From: Bacillota bacterium
GTDB lineage: Bacteria > Bacillota > Clostridia > Acetivibrionales > DTU013
Assembly: GCA_023435925.1 (NCBI GenBank)
Contig: JAEZLF010000263.1
Location: 1-5,797 of the forward strand
DNA: 5,797 nucleotides
Reading direction: 5' to 3'
The notes beneath the pieces are model-generated. The model had not been told where the DNA came from, did not search any database, and saw only the letters and a program-made list of their open reading frames with translations. A program made the translations under genes and the position numbers. Positions 5,742 to 5,797 of the stretch are shown here, piece by piece. Within the stretch, counting starts at the first letter, position 1; every line of letters starts with the position of its first letter.

Positions 5742-5797
5742 TTAAAAGTATCCGACTGGATGTATCACATGGTCGTCCTTTGGACTGAATCCTGATA
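5742..5797 (-). CDS. C-terminal end of a gene, probably Y-family DNA polymerase (UmuC/DinB-like)
   Basis: On the - strand one frame enters from the window edge and ends at TAA (5742-5744), giving the last 17 residues SGFSPKDDHVIHPVGYF. The other two frames do not place a stop so neatly ahead of the next ribosome binding site. The ending 'HVIHPVGYF' resembles, from memory, the tail of clostridial Y-family translesion polymerases, which often lead operons with an SRAP gene and a small protein like the next one. No catalytic part is in the window, so the name rests on this tail and on context. The rest of the gene lies beyond base 5797, and so does any operon promoter or LexA site. Confidence 0.5.
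   Translation of the reverse strand, partial: SGFSPKDDHVIHPVGYF

Noticed and set aside
4628..5787. The shared string TTTGGACTG near 4628 and 5779 as a direct repeat
   Set aside because: Nine bases only, with no extended match around either copy, so probably chance.

Overview
The window looks like chromosomal DNA of a low-GC anaerobic Firmicute, most likely a member of the Clostridia. The clues are AT-rich genes with strong GGAGG-type ribosome binding sites, a lipoprotein osmolyte binding protein, a DUF362/ferredoxin protein of clostridial type, the remains of a clostridial/Paenibacillus-type S-layer homology (SLH) motif, and a small SOS-type repair operon. No mobile element, tRNA, rRNA or CRISPR array is visible.

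Region 1 (1-2758, + strand) is an OpuC/ProU-type ABC importer for glycine betaine, carnitine, choline or related compatible solutes. It holds the 3' end of the ATPase gene (end of the ABC domain plus two CBS domains), two permease genes joined by ATGA stop/start overlaps, the substrate-binding lipoprotein gene, and a clear rho-independent terminator. The binding protein captures the solute outside, the two permeases form the channel, the ATPase drives transport, and the CBS pair probably senses ionic strength and/or c-di-AMP.

Region 2 (2759-4300, + strand) starts with about 370 bases that read as one frame broken by two stops, so probably a decayed gene of unknown family. Next comes an intact DUF362 protein with two 4Fe-4S ferredoxin motifs. 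The start of this gene is odd: the best promoter, Shine-Dalgarno sequence and ATG all point to a start that is one base out of frame with the protein.

Region 3 (4300-4895) has no intact gene. It holds the last SLH motif of a lost S-layer-type protein, a hairpin that may be its terminator, and short coding-like scraps.

Region 4 (4896-5797, - strand) is a tightly packed operon, visibly richer in GC than the opuC genes. In transcription order it has the last 17 codons of a gene that is probably a Y-family DNA polymerase, a 79-residue protein of unknown function, and a complete SRAP (YedK/HMCES-like) protein that shields abasic sites in single-stranded DNA. Together they look like a DNA-damage tolerance cassette.

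I see no clearly new system. The points most worth a second look are the shifted start of the DUF362 gene, the decayed frame before it, the SLH remnant, and the small uncharacterised partner in the repair operon.
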